A stretch of DNA of 48,560 bases from Clostridium sp. UBA3947 (GTDB lineage: Bacteria > Bacillota > Clostridia > Clostridiales > Clostridiaceae), in assembly GCA_002385545.1 (NCBI GenBank), contig DGDR01000102.1:1-48560 (forward strand), in the 5' to 3' direction. Both the position numbers and the translations under genes were made by a program. The notes under the pieces are model-generated. The model was not told the origin of the DNA, did no database searches, and was given only the letters and a program-made list of their open reading frames with translations. Positions 23,638 to 32,925 of this stretch are shown one piece after another; the first letter of the stretch is position 1, and every line of letters begins with the position of its first letter.

Positions 23638-24857
23638 TATTCAATAACTATTCTATTATAGTTTTTCTTACCTCTCTTGATAAGAGCATAACCATTTTTA
23701 AAATCTTCTTCTACTAAAACTCTATTAATGTCAGCTATTTTAGTATCATTTATGCTAAGACCATTTTGCTGGATAAGTCTTTTTCCTTCTCCCTTTGAAG
23801 GCAATATCTTAAGTTCAACTAAAACATCTAATATTGGCCTATTGAGTGCATCCTTTGTAATTGCACTAGTTGGAACATTTTCAAGATTACCTGCTCCACT
23901 AAATAGAGCTTCTGCTGCAGATTTCGCCTTTTCAGCTTCTTCCTCTCCATGAATTATCTTTGTAACCTCGTAGGCTAGTACCTTTTTTGCCTCATTTATT
24001 TCTGCTCCTTGTAGAGCTCCTAATCTTCTAACCTCGTCCATTGGAAGGAAGGTTAATAGTGCAAGACACTTTTCAACATCCGAATCATCTATGTTTCTCC
24101 AGTACTGATAGAACTCATAAGGAGAAGTCTTTTCCTTATCCAACCAAACTGCACCTTTTTCAGTTTTACCCATTTTCTTACCTTCGCTGTTTGTTAACAA
24201 GGTAAAGGTCATACCATAAGCAGGCTTACCTTCTTTTCTTCTAATCAAATCCACACCAGCCAAGATGTTAGACCACTGGTCGTCACCACCAAGCTCCATA
24301 ACACATCCGTACTTCCTGTTTAATTCTAAGAAATCATAGCCTTGCATTAACATATAATTAAATTCTAAGAAGGATAGTCCCTTTTCTAATCTCTGTTTAA
24401 AGCACTCCGCTGTGAGCATCTTGTTTACAGAAAAATGAACACCTATTTCCCTGATGAAGTTAACATAATTTAAATCTAATAACCAGTCTGCGTTATTTAA
24501 CATCAAAGCCTTACCTTCTGAAAAATCTACTAGTCGTGACATCTGAGCCTTAAAGCAGTTACCGTTATGTTCGATTTCTTCTCTTGTCATCATTCTTCTC
24601 ATATCGCTCTTTCCAGAAGGATCTCCTATCATAGCAGTGCCTCCACCAATCAAGGCGATTGGAAAATGCCCTGCCCTCTGCATATGTGCCATTACCATTA
24701 GCTGCAAGAAATGTCCAACATGTAAACTGTCTGCCGTTGGATCAAAACCTATGTAAAATGTTACCTTTTCTTTCTCTAATAATTCTTTTATTTCCGCTTC
24801 ATGGGTAAGCTGCTTTATGTACCCTCGTTCAAGTAGAACATCAAAAACACTAGACAT
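23637..24857 (-). CDS. tyrS: tyrosyl-tRNA synthetase
   Basis: Class I synthetase for tRNA-Tyr. HIGH-type motif HVGH (residues 47-50), tyrosine-binding residues in YMLMQGYDF and GGDDQWSNI, and the KMSKS-type KMGKTEKGAVWLD. A C-terminal S4-like RNA-binding domain (LPSKGEGKRLIQQNGLSIND) ends the protein. 406 residues is normal. The long frame begins at GTG 24875 but GGAGGT precedes ATG 24857. The promoter is close and no T-box is present, unlike leuS and trpS. A terminator ends it. Confidence 0.96.
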   Translation of the reverse strand: MSSVFDVLLERGYIKQLTHEAEIKELLEKEKVTFYIGFDPTADSLHVGHFLQLMVMAHMQRAGHFPIALIGGGTAMIGDPSGKSDMRRMMTREEIEHNGNCFKAQMSRLVDFSEGKALMLNNADWLLDLNYVNFIREIGVHFSVNKMLTAECFKQRLEKGLSFLEFNYMLMQGYDFLELNRKYGCVMELGGDDQWSNILAGVDLIRRKEGKPAYGMTFTLLTNSEGKKMGKTEKGAVWLDKEKTSPYEFYQYWRNIDDSDVEKCLALLTFLPMDEVRRLGALQGAEINEAKKVLAYEVTKIIHGEEEAEKAKSAAEALFSGAGNLENVPTSAITKDALNRPILDVLVELKILPSKGEGKRLIQQNGLSINDTKIADINRVLVEEDFKNGYALIKRGKKNYNRIVIE

Positions 24858-24903
24858 ATTTTTACCTCCGTTCACTTTGAAAAATTATATACGCAATATT
24901 TAT

Positions 24904-24932
24904 ATTATATATTTTAAATTATGAATTATCAA
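24904..24932 (-). promoter_or_regulatory. promoter of tyrS
   Basis: Minus strand -35 TTGATA (24932-24927), 17-base spacer, -10 TATAAT (24909-24904). The leader is only about 45 bases. Confidence 0.65.
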
Positions 24933-24961
24933 CATTTATGCATTAAATTCTCAATAATAAA

Positions 24962-24998
24962 AATGCTAAAGAGACTGAAAAGCAATCTCTTTAGCACT
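24962..24998 (-). terminator. terminator of the P-loop gene
   Basis: TGCTAAAGAGA (24964-24974) pairs with TCTCTTTAGCA (24986-24996); a T-run follows on the minus strand, and T-rich sequence on the plus strand. Confidence 0.8.
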
Positions 24999-25079
24999 TT
25001 TATTATTTAAAGGTCTCTCAAATAGGTCTTATTAAGACTAAAAACCTATTAACCTACTTATTTTCAAACCCATTTAGCT

Positions 25080-25490
25080 CTAAGCAGCATATTTCTTAAT
25101 AAACTCAGGCACCTCGTCATATTCATGATTAATATTGATGTAAATATTCAAATCAAATTTTTCACTTAACTTTTCTAATTCCAAAAATAAATGTGCCGCA
25201 TCACTTACATTGCCGGAAACAATATTAAATAGGCCATCAATAAAAATGGCTTCTATATCGTAATCCTCTGAAAGCATGCCGCACAAAAATCCATAGATGT
25301 TATTACAGTTTGTTAGGTTGAACTCATCCGTTGAAACAAATCTGATTCTTCTGTCTAATTCAAGCATAGGTCTCTTGTCATCGTCAATGTAAACAACATT
25401 TCCATCAATCTTGTTTACACATTCATTTGCCATAGCTATGAGATTTTTTGATTTTCCTGTACCTCTTTTACCACAAAATACCTGAATCAT
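25080..25490 (-). CDS. small P-loop ATPase-like protein
   Basis: The 136-residue protein starts with a Walker A loop GKRGTGKS (residues 7-14) and a later hydrophobic strand ending in aspartate, IEAIFIDGLF, resembling Walker B. It has no membrane or signal segment and no further domain. Related clostridial proteins are sometimes labelled twitching motility or PilT-like, but no such evidence is visible. Starting at ATG 25490 is supported by AAAGGGG; GTG 25499 overlaps this site. It has its own terminator and lies between tyrS and the AlbA_2 gene. Function is unknown; DNA- or nucleotide-dependent switching is possible. Confidence 0.7.
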   Translation of the reverse strand: MIQVFCGKRGTGKSKNLIAMANECVNKIDGNVVYIDDDKRPMLELDRRIRFVSTDEFNLTNCNNIYGFLCGMLSEDYDIEAIFIDGLFNIVSGNVSDAAHLFLELEKLSEKFDLNIYININHEYDEVPEFIKKYAA

Positions 25491-25618
25491 GATAAACACC
25501 CCTTTAAAATTTTTAGGTATTCATATTATATATAAATTATATAATATTCTGAAAATTTGCGCAATGACTCAACCAACTTTTATGTAAATGTTATCATATT
25601 GTTAACAATTGCCCCTTT

Positions 25619-26773
25619 TTATTTAAATAGTTTCACTCCTGGATAGATTACCCTAAAGCTATTTAGTTCATAAGAGTTAACAAATTTAACTCTTCCATAA
25701 TTTTTAAAGGCCTTTTTCATAATTTTGAAGCCCCGCCCAGCTTGCAGGAATCTATTTTTTTCATCTAAAGTTATCATCTTCTCATAAATCCACATATTTC
25801 TTTTAAAATATTCGTAGGTATGCATGGGATTTACATAATCTCGAATTAGATTTCCAGGGCTTACTACAGAGACACTATTATAACCAAGAAACACCTCGAT
25901 TACACCATAAAAAGCAGTGTAGTCTCTATACAAAACAGCATTTTTTATACCTTCCAAAATAGCGTAACTAGGATAACTAGTTGGAAGGATTTCCTTTATA
26001 AGCTCTTCGCTCTTATCAATTATACTCATTAAATTTCCTTGTACTATGGATACCCGTGGCTTGCTTGAATTCACACTATTTACTATTCTAACCATATTGT
26101 GAGGTATGTATACACTATTTATATCAGAAAAAACTAATAAACCTCCTAAAGTTACAACAGACCTATATGATTCTCTTTCCTTGATGGTTATAGAAGCGCT
26201 TTCCATCAAGAAGTCACGGTTTTCATCATTACATTCTATTCCTTTAGATTTGAAGTATCTATCAACAAGGCTAATATTTAGGCACTTAGTGGAACTCCTT
26301 ATTATAGGACAGGTTTCTACATTCAGGTTAAGTCCCTCTTGTAGGGCTGATACAATTTCTTGCTTTCTCATGGTATCTGTGGTAGATCCTCTTCTTATAT
26401 AAAAAGATCCATGCTCCCTTACTTGATATGGTCTTTGGTCTCCGTTTAATATGGTAATTACAACAACCTGCTTACCTTCTATGGCTACCGCTTCTACTAT
26501 AATAGGTATAGGAGGTTCGCAACGGGAGCTAACAACTTGCTGCAATTGCTCTTCAGTGGGAAAGGTTGATATATCAACGCCTACTACGCTATGGTTCTTA
26601 TCCTCAACCCCAACTATAATGTATCCTCTTCCCCCTTTAGAATTAGCTATGGCACATACATCCTTGGCAAATTCTTTTTTACCGGATTCTGAATCTATAT
26701 CTAACATTAGCTTAAAATCTAGCTTACGGCCTTCATTCTTTTTAATTAGATTCATAAGCTTTTTTACATCCAT
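25619..26773 (-). CDS. AlbA_2 (Schlafen-like) domain ATP-binding regulator
   Basis: N-terminal AlbA_2 domain (about residues 10-140): GRKLDFKL, KDVCAIANSKGGRGYIIVGVED, and GSFYIRRGSTTDTM. The remainder resembles the ATP-binding C-terminal half of these regulators, with KNAVLYRDYTAFYGVIEVFLG and VSPGNLIRD motifs. AlbA_2 proteins are often DNA-binding or RNA-processing regulators; the target is unknown. ATG 26773 follows AAGGAGG. A frame beyond this is not needed. It follows the terminator of gerKC and forms a single-gene unit; no direct tie to neighbours is visible. Confidence 0.82.
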   Translation of the reverse strand: MDVKKLMNLIKKNEGRKLDFKLMLDIDSESGKKEFAKDVCAIANSKGGRGYIIVGVEDKNHSVVGVDISTFPTEEQLQQVVSSRCEPPIPIIVEAVAIEGKQVVVITILNGDQRPYQVREHGSFYIRRGSTTDTMRKQEIVSALQEGLNLNVETCPIIRSSTKCLNISLVDRYFKSKGIECNDENRDFLMESASITIKERESYRSVVTLGGLLVFSDINSVYIPHNMVRIVNSVNSSKPRVSIVQGNLMSIIDKSEELIKEILPTSYPSYAILEGIKNAVLYRDYTAFYGVIEVFLGYNSVSVVSPGNLIRDYVNPMHTYEYFKRNMWIYEKMITLDEKNRFLQAGRGFKIMKKAFKNYGRVKFVNSYELNSFRVIYPGVKLFK

Positions 26774-26877
26774 TTATTCTAACCTCCTTACCACCACAAA
26801 GTAGCTTCCTTTATTAGAATTGCAGCTTAATTAATCTATATACTTATATTATATTATGTTATAACGTGTCATGACAA

Positions 26878-26903
26878 ATATAAAAAGCGGCTTAAAGCCG
26901 CTA
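26878..26903 (-). terminator. terminator of gerKA-gerKC
   Basis: AGCGGCTTT pairs with AAGCCGCT (26885-26901) on the minus strand, followed by TTTTTA. Confidence 0.85.
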
Positions 26904-26929
26904 TAACAAGAATCTTATAGGGTAATCCT

Positions 26930-28039
26930 TTAATGATAGTCTGCCTTATTACTACTACCTTCCACATGGACTTCAACATCCAAATCTAATTCTGATATTT
27001 CAATTGGATTTTCAATTTTTGCCTTCGGATAATATCTATGAAGTACATCTGCAATATTAAAAATATCTATTCTTTTATGTTTATATTCATCAAAGAACCG
27101 CTTACTATACATTTTAATATTTTTCTCTGCTTCATCCTGCACCTTATTAATAATCTCCTTGGTCATTTGAAAATTATATTGAGCTTCACCGATACTTGTT
27201 TTTATCGATATAATTTTTTTTAATCTTATTTTTTCCCCATTATACTCTATACGAGTTTTTGTTTTACTTCTTAGTATTTCTAGGGTTACAAATCCTTCTG
27301 GTTGGCATGGATTAGTGACCTCCAAGGTTCCGCTATTCACTTCATCTTGTAAAAAATTATAAACCTGACTTCGTTCCCTTGGTATATAATCAATCATTTT
27401 ATCATCATAAATGACAGCTCCACCATCTAATTCAATTCTATCTGTCAAGGGACGCTTTTTGATCTTTAAGACTGTAATCACCTCAGTATTACTTCTCATA
27501 TATCTACGATTTAGAAACTCATTTAGGTTAACTATTACAGCTCTTGATGCTGATCCTATGTTTTGAATTAAGCTATAGAGATAAGTACCAATAAATTCTT
27601 CATCTTTAATATTTAAATTAATCAACCGTTCTACATCTCCAATATAAACAAACACATAGGGCCTTATTAGAAACTCCTGATCTCTATCTAAAAAATCTAG
27701 CACTTGCTTCAAACCTTTTCGTGCTGCTCTTTCAGTGAAAATGATAGCTTTATTTTGCGTATAATTATGTTTATATCCTGCACCCAAATTAGCATTTCTT
27801 ACAGCTTCAAATAATGTTTTACCTTGTACTCTATTTACAATTCTAGTTCCTTGTTCTACCCCTTGAGAAACTCCCTTAAAGGCTTTAAAAGCCTCAATGT
27901 ATAAAATTACATTGTCACTTTCATCTAAATCAATTAATAATGACATAACATACAACACTCTATTTACATCTCGATAATTAAAGCATCCAGTAAAGGTAAA
28001 CATTATTACTAATACTATAGCTAATAATCTTGTTTTCAT
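26930..28039 (-). CDS. gerKC: spore germination lipoprotein GerKC (GerAC family)
   Basis: Ger(x)C-type component of a nutrient germinant receptor. The N-terminus is a lipoprotein signal with lipobox FTGC and modified C19. The rest contains the typical VNRVLYVMSLLIDLDE and KAIIFTERAARKGLKQVLDFLDRDQEFLIRPYVFVY segments and a charged C-terminal domain. It would be exported and lipid-anchored in the spore inner membrane through Lgt, whose gene is also in this window. ATG overlaps the gerKA stop by four bases, so the two are translationally coupled. A terminator follows. Confidence 0.92.
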   Translation of the reverse strand: MKTRLLAIVLVIMFTFTGCFNYRDVNRVLYVMSLLIDLDESDNVILYIEAFKAFKGVSQGVEQGTRIVNRVQGKTLFEAVRNANLGAGYKHNYTQNKAIIFTERAARKGLKQVLDFLDRDQEFLIRPYVFVYIGDVERLINLNIKDEEFIGTYLYSLIQNIGSASRAVIVNLNEFLNRRYMRSNTEVITVLKIKKRPLTDRIELDGGAVIYDDKMIDYIPRERSQVYNFLQDEVNSGTLEVTNPCQPEGFVTLEILRSKTKTRIEYNGEKIRLKKIISIKTSIGEAQYNFQMTKEIINKVQDEAEKNIKMYSKRFFDEYKHKRIDIFNIADVLHRYYPKAKIENPIEISELDLDVEVHVEGSSNKADYH

Positions 28040-29436
28040 GGCGTGTCATTCCTTTTTAATATTCCTCTAGAAATGGTTGTTAATTTCTTTCGATAAACCA
28101 TATCCTTGAATTTAAGTTTTTTGTAGCTAGCTAAAGGAAATAAGTATGGATATTGACAGGTTTTTAAACTACTTAGATGTGTTATTAGCATAAAAAGTCC
28201 TACATAAAAACCTGGTAATCCATTTAAACTAGCAAAAATAATCATTATTAAAGACCATATAGTTATTCCACCATAAAGCTTTGGAATTAAAAAATAACTA
28301 ATTGAGGATAAGGCCACTATTAACACTGTGGTTTGTGAAGTAATACCGGCTCCAATAGCAGCATCACCTAAAATCAAAGCACCAACGATGCTCATGGCCT
28401 GACCTATAGGCTGGGGAAGTCTAGTTCCTGCTTCCTTTATTAACTGAAAGAAAAGAAACATTAACAATACTTCTAAGAATGTAGGAAAAGGCACTCCCGA
28501 TCTTGAAACTGCGAACCTAAAAACAAACACAATTGGAATCAAGGAAAAGTGATAGGTAGTAATAGCTATATAAATGGCCGATAAAAAGGTTGCAATCATA
28601 AAAGCCACCCATCTGATTCCCCTTGAAAAATTGGCATAATACCTATTAATGTAATAATCATCACCAGTTTGAAAATTTTCAACGAAAAAGTACGGAACCG
28701 TTGCTACATTAGGAGATCCCTCTACAAGTATGGCAACTTTTCCTTCAAGCAATTGGGAAGCTACCTTATCTGGTTTTTCACTATGTCCAATTACATCAAA
28801 AAGAGTATTTTTTTCTTTTAAAATAGATTCTATATAATTGATATCCAGTATATAATCATAATTTACAGTGTTAATTCTCTCTTTTACATAATTTAGAACC
28901 TTCTCATCTACTGTATTTTTTATATACCCTATTACTACGGTAGTGTTAGTTTTCTCGCCCATAACATAGCTTTCAAACTTTAAATTTTCATTATTTATTC
29001 TTCTTCGAAGCAGTGAAATATTATCAACAATGTTTTCATTAAAGCCTTCTCTTGGTCCCTTTAGCACTGCTTCCGTTTCAGGAATAGATACCACTCTTTT
29101 AGCAACACCTATAGCTTCACAGGAAATAGCCTGATCAAAGGATTCTATTACTATAACTACACTACCTTTTAATATTTTCACAACAGCCTCTTTAGCATTA
29201 GCTACAAGTTCAGCATCATTTGAATGTAAAACACTTTCCATTATTGTTTCCAGAGAATCCACATCTTTTTTATAATTGATTAAAGGCTCTATTATAAACT
29301 CACTCATATACTTTGAGTCACAAATATTGTCTATGTAGACTAGATGAGCTTTCGAGTTTCCAATATTAATTGATCGGTATTTCACATCAAAAGTATCGCT
29401 TAATTCATTCTTAATATCATTTAATAAGCTCGACAC
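28036..29436 (-). CDS. gerKA: spore germination protein GerKA (GerAA family)
   Basis: GerA-family subunit of a nutrient receptor in the spore inner membrane. An N-terminal hydrophilic domain (about 1-280) includes RRINNENLKFESYVMGEKTNTTVVIGYIKN and ends with the conserved LVEGSPNVATVPYFFVENFQTGDDYY. The C-terminal part has several membrane helices with GTRLPQPIGQAMSIVGALILGDAAIGAGI. 466 residues is typical. Starts at GTG 29436 after AGGGGTGAG; no better ATG is seen. It is the first gene of a two-gene operon with gerKC; gerKB is divergent, 120 bases away. Confidence 0.95.
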   Translation of the reverse strand: MSSLLNDIKNELSDTFDVKYRSINIGNSKAHLVYIDNICDSKYMSEFIIEPLINYKKDVDSLETIMESVLHSNDAELVANAKEAVVKILKGSVVIVIESFDQAISCEAIGVAKRVVSIPETEAVLKGPREGFNENIVDNISLLRRRINNENLKFESYVMGEKTNTTVVIGYIKNTVDEKVLNYVKERINTVNYDYILDINYIESILKEKNTLFDVIGHSEKPDKVASQLLEGKVAILVEGSPNVATVPYFFVENFQTGDDYYINRYYANFSRGIRWVAFMIATFLSAIYIAITTYHFSLIPIVFVFRFAVSRSGVPFPTFLEVLLMFLFFQLIKEAGTRLPQPIGQAMSIVGALILGDAAIGAGITSQTTVLIVALSSISYFLIPKLYGGITIWSLIMIIFASLNGLPGFYVGLFMLITHLSSLKTCQYPYLFPLASYKKLKFKDMVYRKKLTTISRGILKRNDTP

Positions 29437-29556
29437 TTAAACTCACCCCTTTACCATTGTTTATCCTTATTTTTATTATTCTTTCTTTATAGTTTAATAT
29501 TCTTAACTTTGATAATAATAAGTTTAGAATAAATTATAAAAAAGTGAGGAGTTTAA

Positions 29557-30630
29557 ATGGATAGGTTAAATTCAAAGCATATAATGTTTATTATTTGGGG
29601 AACCTCCATAGTTTCATTGAAAACTAACATAGTTTCAATCTTAAACTTATCTGGTCGAGATGCTTGGATTGCTATAGGTATAGCCTCCATTCTTGCTGTC
29701 TTTTATCTAATTTACATGACCAAAATAATGCAAAGGACTAATAACTTTAATATTGCTCAGATTTATAGAGTTGCCTTAGGAAGGTTCTTTGGAAATATAT
29801 CCTTAATAGCTACAATAATAGCTGTTTTCCTGACCTTGGTTGAATGTAGCTTTATAGAAGCAACCGCAATGCATTGCAATCTTTTTATAGAAACACCATC
29901 CTGGTACCATATTTTATTTTTCACCATACCAGCAATCTATACTGTAAAAAAAGGACTACAGCCCTTAATTTCTGTTACCATAATTGGTATGTGTGGCGCA
30001 ATAATAGCAGGTATAAATTTAGTTATACTAACTGCACATTACAAAGACTATAGTTTACTATTACCAATAATGGCCGATAACCTTAATCTAAATTTTATTA
30101 GAGCCATAATTACTTCTTTAGGATTTTACGGAGGCTTATTTTTAGTTTTTCCCTTTTATAAATATGTCCACGATAAATATAAACTAAAAAAATATGCTCT
30201 TTTAGGATTCTTTTTTGTATTTCAAATGCAAATAGTTTCTGCCACTGGTGTTGTTGCTGCTTTCGGTCCAATAAGAGCTTCTAATTTGAATTTTCCAAAA
30301 CTAATTCAAACCCAGGAAATAAGTCATACAGGCTTTTTAGAGAGTGGTGAGCTATTTGTACTTTTCCAAATTGTTGGTGGTTGGTTCATTAAATACATAA
30401 TAACCTTTTTCGTCCTTAGAGAGCTTATAAGATCCTTTAACATTGACGGGAACGTAATTATTTATTCTATTACCATTCTAGTAACCCTTATATCCATAAT
30501 GCTTACCAATGTATTTAAATACGTAGATGTTATGCTACACTTTTATGGAGATTTAAGCTTTGTAATCCTTATAGTCATTCCTTTTATTACTTTTACTATT
30601 TTCAAAATTAAAAAAAAGAAGTCTGCTTAA
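29557..30630 (+). CDS. gerKB: spore germination protein GerKB (GerAB family)
   Basis: The amino-acid-permease-like subunit of the germinant receptor, with about ten membrane helices spread over 357 residues. GerB-family features include GRDAWIAIGIAS near the start, LRELIRSF in the late part, and HFYGDLSFVILIVIPFI at the end. It runs opposite to gerKA, a placement I recall from Clostridium perfringens, where gerKB sits upstream of gerKA-gerKC in reverse orientation. ATG 29557 follows GAGGAG. No intrinsic terminator was found after it. Transcription during sporulation by sigma-G is likely from family knowledge; I could not assign the promoter. Confidence 0.93.
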   Translation: MDRLNSKHIMFIIWGTSIVSLKTNIVSILNLSGRDAWIAIGIASILAVFYLIYMTKIMQRTNNFNIAQIYRVALGRFFGNISLIATIIAVFLTLVECSFIEATAMHCNLFIETPSWYHILFFTIPAIYTVKKGLQPLISVTIIGMCGAIIAGINLVILTAHYKDYSLLLPIMADNLNLNFIRAIITSLGFYGGLFLVFPFYKYVHDKYKLKKYALLGFFFVFQMQIVSATGVVAAFGPIRASNLNFPKLIQTQEISHTGFLESGELFVLFQIVGGWFIKYIITFFVLRELIRSFNIDGNVIIYSITILVTLISIMLTNVFKYVDVMLHFYGDLSFVILIVIPFITFTIFKIKKKKSA

Positions 30631-30633
30631 ATA

Positions 30634-30662
30634 TTGAATTTTTATTATTATTTTGTTATAAT
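30634..30662 (+). promoter_or_regulatory. promoter of the zinc-ribbon gene
   Basis: -35 TTGAAT (30634-30639), 17-base spacer, -10 TATAAT (30657-30662) with an extended TGT before it. The resulting untranslated leader is about 105 bases. Confidence 0.7.
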
Positions 30663-30773
30663 AGCTTTGTAATATTTAATTGGGAAAAATTTATTTAGAC
30701 TATACTTCCTTAAGTTTTGGGGAATGTTTGTAGTCCAAGTAGTATTATCCCTAGGATTTTAGGAGGTATAACC

Positions 30774-30941
30774 ATGGCTGACAAAAACATTGTTTGCAAA
30801 GATTGTGGAAAGGAATTTGTATTTACAGAAGGAGAACAGGCTTTTTACAAAGAAAAAGGCTTTGAAAATGATCCTGTTAGATGCCCTGAATGTAGAAAAG
30901 CTAGAAAAGCTGAAAGAAATAACAGAGAAAGAAGATTCTAA
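30774..30941 (+). CDS. small zinc-ribbon protein
   Basis: A 55-residue protein with two CxxC knuckles: VCKDCGKEF (C8, C11) and RCPECRK (C37, C40), then a basic tail KARKAERNNRERRF. It matches a widespread small zinc-ribbon family (PF13451-like) often found in clostridia. Zinc binding and contact with nucleic acid are plausible; function is unknown. A longer frame from 30717 exists, but AGGAGG places the start at ATG 30774. A strong promoter and a leader of about 105 bases precede it, and a terminator follows. Confidence 0.88.
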   Translation: MADKNIVCKDCGKEFVFTEGEQAFYKEKGFENDPVRCPECRKARKAERNNRERRF

Positions 30942-30950
30942 CGAATTCCC

Positions 30951-30976
30951 GAGAGGTTTGCATACCTCTCTTTTTT
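30951..30976 (+). terminator. terminator of the zinc-ribbon gene
   Basis: GAGAGGT (30951-30957) pairs with ACCTCTC (30964-30970), followed by TTTTTT. Confidence 0.9.
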
Positions 30977-31085
30977 AATTTTAAAAATTTAATATTTTCC
31001 TTCCATTTGCAGATACTATTAATAGTTAATGTTTAGGTTAATTTATCAAATTGCTTTCCAATGATAATACAAGGAGGAAATGAAT

Positions 31086-31241
31086 ATGACCATACTAAGA
31101 TGGATAGGCGGCTTTGTAGTATTTTTTTGGTTACTAGGTTTATTATTTAGAATTGGAGGCTCTTTAATTAACATACTATTAGTAGTAGCTGCTGTTATTT
31201 TTACTGTAGATGTTATATTTGGGCGCAATAAATCGAAATAA
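31086..31241 (+). CDS. small membrane protein, lmo0937 family
   Basis: Frame of 51 residues beginning MTILRWIGGFVVFFWLLGLL and ending FGRNKSK. Two hydrophobic helices (about 6-21 and 28-44) are joined by a short glycine-containing loop. It matches the small lmo0937/DUF5670-type membrane proteins, which have the same two-helix layout and a basic end; function is unknown. ATG 31086 follows AGGAGG. The minus-strand frame across the same bases is a shadow. Confidence 0.8.
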   Translation: MTILRWIGGFVVFFWLLGLLFRIGGSLINILLVVAAVIFTVDVIFGRNKSK

Positions 31242-31286
31242 ACTTATAAGACCTTTTTATTAACAATACAGATATTAATTTCAAGG

Positions 31287-31324
31287 CTAAAAAGGCTTTT
31301 CCCAAAGTCACTGGGAAAAGCCTT
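31287..31324 (-). terminator. terminator of prfC
   Basis: AAGGCTTTTCCCA (31292-31304) pairs with TGGGAAAAGCCTT (31312-31324), followed on the minus strand by TTTTTAG. Confidence 0.9.
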
Positions 31325-31332
31325 AAAAATTA

Positions 31333-32925
31333 TTAATCATTATTTTTTCCTACGTCAGACAATATTACGCCCTTATTATGTTCTAATACCCAATTTATAC
31401 CCCATTCATTCTGGAATATTAAGAGGTTTCTATCCTTTAAGTCTGTTACCTTCTTAGTATCGCTGGTTATATTCAAGCTATCCATATCAATATCTTCATT
31501 TTCAATCCATCTGATATATCTATAGGGCAGTCTATCAATTTTTATGTCTACACCATATTCATGCTTTAATCTATATTCAAGAACTTCTAACTGAAGTATT
31601 CCAACCACACCTACAATAACCTCTTCCATTCCTATAAACAATTCCTTAAAAACTTGGATAGCTCCTTCTTGTGATATCTGAGTTATCCCTTTAACAAATT
31701 GCTTTCTTTTCATGGTATCCACAGGCCTTACCCTTGCAAAATGCTCAGGAGCAAAGGTTGGAATTCCTTCAAACTTAAATTTACCTTCCTCTGTTAAGGT
31801 GTCACCAATACTAAATACACCTGGATCAAAAACACCAATAATATCCCCTGCATAGGCTTCTTCCACTACTTCTCTATCCTGGGCCATAAATTGCTGTGGT
31901 TGAGTCAATCTAATTTTATTACCACCTTGAATATGATTAACTTCCATACCCTTCTTAAACTTTCCAGAACAGATTCTCATGAAAGCAATTCTATCCCTAT
32001 GGGCAGGATTCATATTAGCCTGTATTTTAAAGACAAAGGCAGAAAACTTATCATTAAATACATCTATCTCGCCTTCTGAAGTCTTTCTTGGCAAAGGTGG
32101 CTTAGTCATCTTTAAGAAGTGACGTAAGAATGGTTCTACACCAAAATTAGTCAATGCACTACCAAAAAATACAGGGGTTAATTCTCCAACAGACACCTTA
32201 TCTAAATCAAATTCATCTCCAGCTATATCTAACAGCTCAATATCTTCCATTAGCTTATTATGTAGTTCTTCCCCTAATAAGTCCTTAAACACTTCATCAT
32301 CCACATTACCTTTTACCGATTCAACAGCTACTTGACCATGGTTTCCACCATTGAAAACCTGAATAGTCTTTTCATGTCTTTCATAAACACCTCTAAAGTT
32401 TGAACCAGAACCGATTGGCCAATTCATAGGATAAGATTTAATTCCAAGAACATTTTCAATTTCCTCTAGTAGTTCAAAGGGATCTCTACTCTCTCTATCC
32501 ATCTTATTAATAAAGGTGAATACTGGTATACCCCTTAAGCTACAAACATGGAACAGCTTTTTTGTCTGCTCCTCCACACCTTTTGCTGCATCTATAACCA
32601 TGACAGCACTATCTGCCGCCATTAATGTTCTATAGGTATCTTCGCTAAAGTCTTGATGGCCTGGAGTATCCAAAATATTTATGCAGTAACCATCATAATT
32701 AAACTGCATAACTGATGAGGTTACAGAAATACCTCTTTGCTTTTCTATTTCCATCCAGTCAGAAACGGCATGTCTAGATGCCTTTCGAGCCTTAACAGAA
32801 CCAGCCAATCTTATAGCTCCACCATATAAAAGGAATTTTTCTGTAAGTGTTGTCTTACCAGCATCTGGGTGAGATATTATGGCAAAGGTTCTTCTTCGTT
32901 CTATTTCTTTTCTCAAATCCTCCAC
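31333..32925 (-). CDS. prfC: peptide chain release factor 3
   Basis: Translational GTPase that removes release factors 1 and 2 from the ribosome. G1 motif HPDAGKTTL (19-27), switch I region ASRHAVSDWMEIEKQRGIS, G3 motif DTPGHQDF, G4 NKMD (in TFINKMDRESRDP). Domain 2 and the RF3-specific C-terminal domain follow, with FKELFIGMEEVIVGVVGILQLEVLEYRLKHEYG. 530 residues is normal. Start is GTG 32925 after GAGGAG. The gene is monocistronic with a strong terminator. Confidence 0.97.
   Translation of the reverse strand: MEDLRKEIERRRTFAIISHPDAGKTTLTEKFLLYGGAIRLAGSVKARKASRHAVSDWMEIEKQRGISVTSSVMQFNYDGYCINILDTPGHQDFSEDTYRTLMAADSAVMVIDAAKGVEEQTKKLFHVCSLRGIPVFTFINKMDRESRDPFELLEEIENVLGIKSYPMNWPIGSGSNFRGVYERHEKTIQVFNGGNHGQVAVESVKGNVDDEVFKDLLGEELHNKLMEDIELLDIAGDEFDLDKVSVGELTPVFFGSALTNFGVEPFLRHFLKMTKPPLPRKTSEGEIDVFNDKFSAFVFKIQANMNPAHRDRIAFMRICSGKFKKGMEVNHIQGGNKIRLTQPQQFMAQDREVVEEAYAGDIIGVFDPGVFSIGDTLTEEGKFKFEGIPTFAPEHFARVRPVDTMKRKQFVKGITQISQEGAIQVFKELFIGMEEVIVGVVGILQLEVLEYRLKHEYGVDIKIDRLPYRYIRWIENEDIDMDSLNITSDTKKVTDLKDRNLLIFQNEWGINWVLEHNKGVILSDVGKNND

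Noticed and set aside
24858..24960. T-box for tyrS
   Set aside because: The promoter is about 50 bases from the start codon and no TGGTACCGCG core is present.
31046..31228. 60-codon minus-strand frame
   Set aside because: It is opposite the 51-residue lmo0937-type protein, which has AGGAGG and two membrane helices; this frame has neither.
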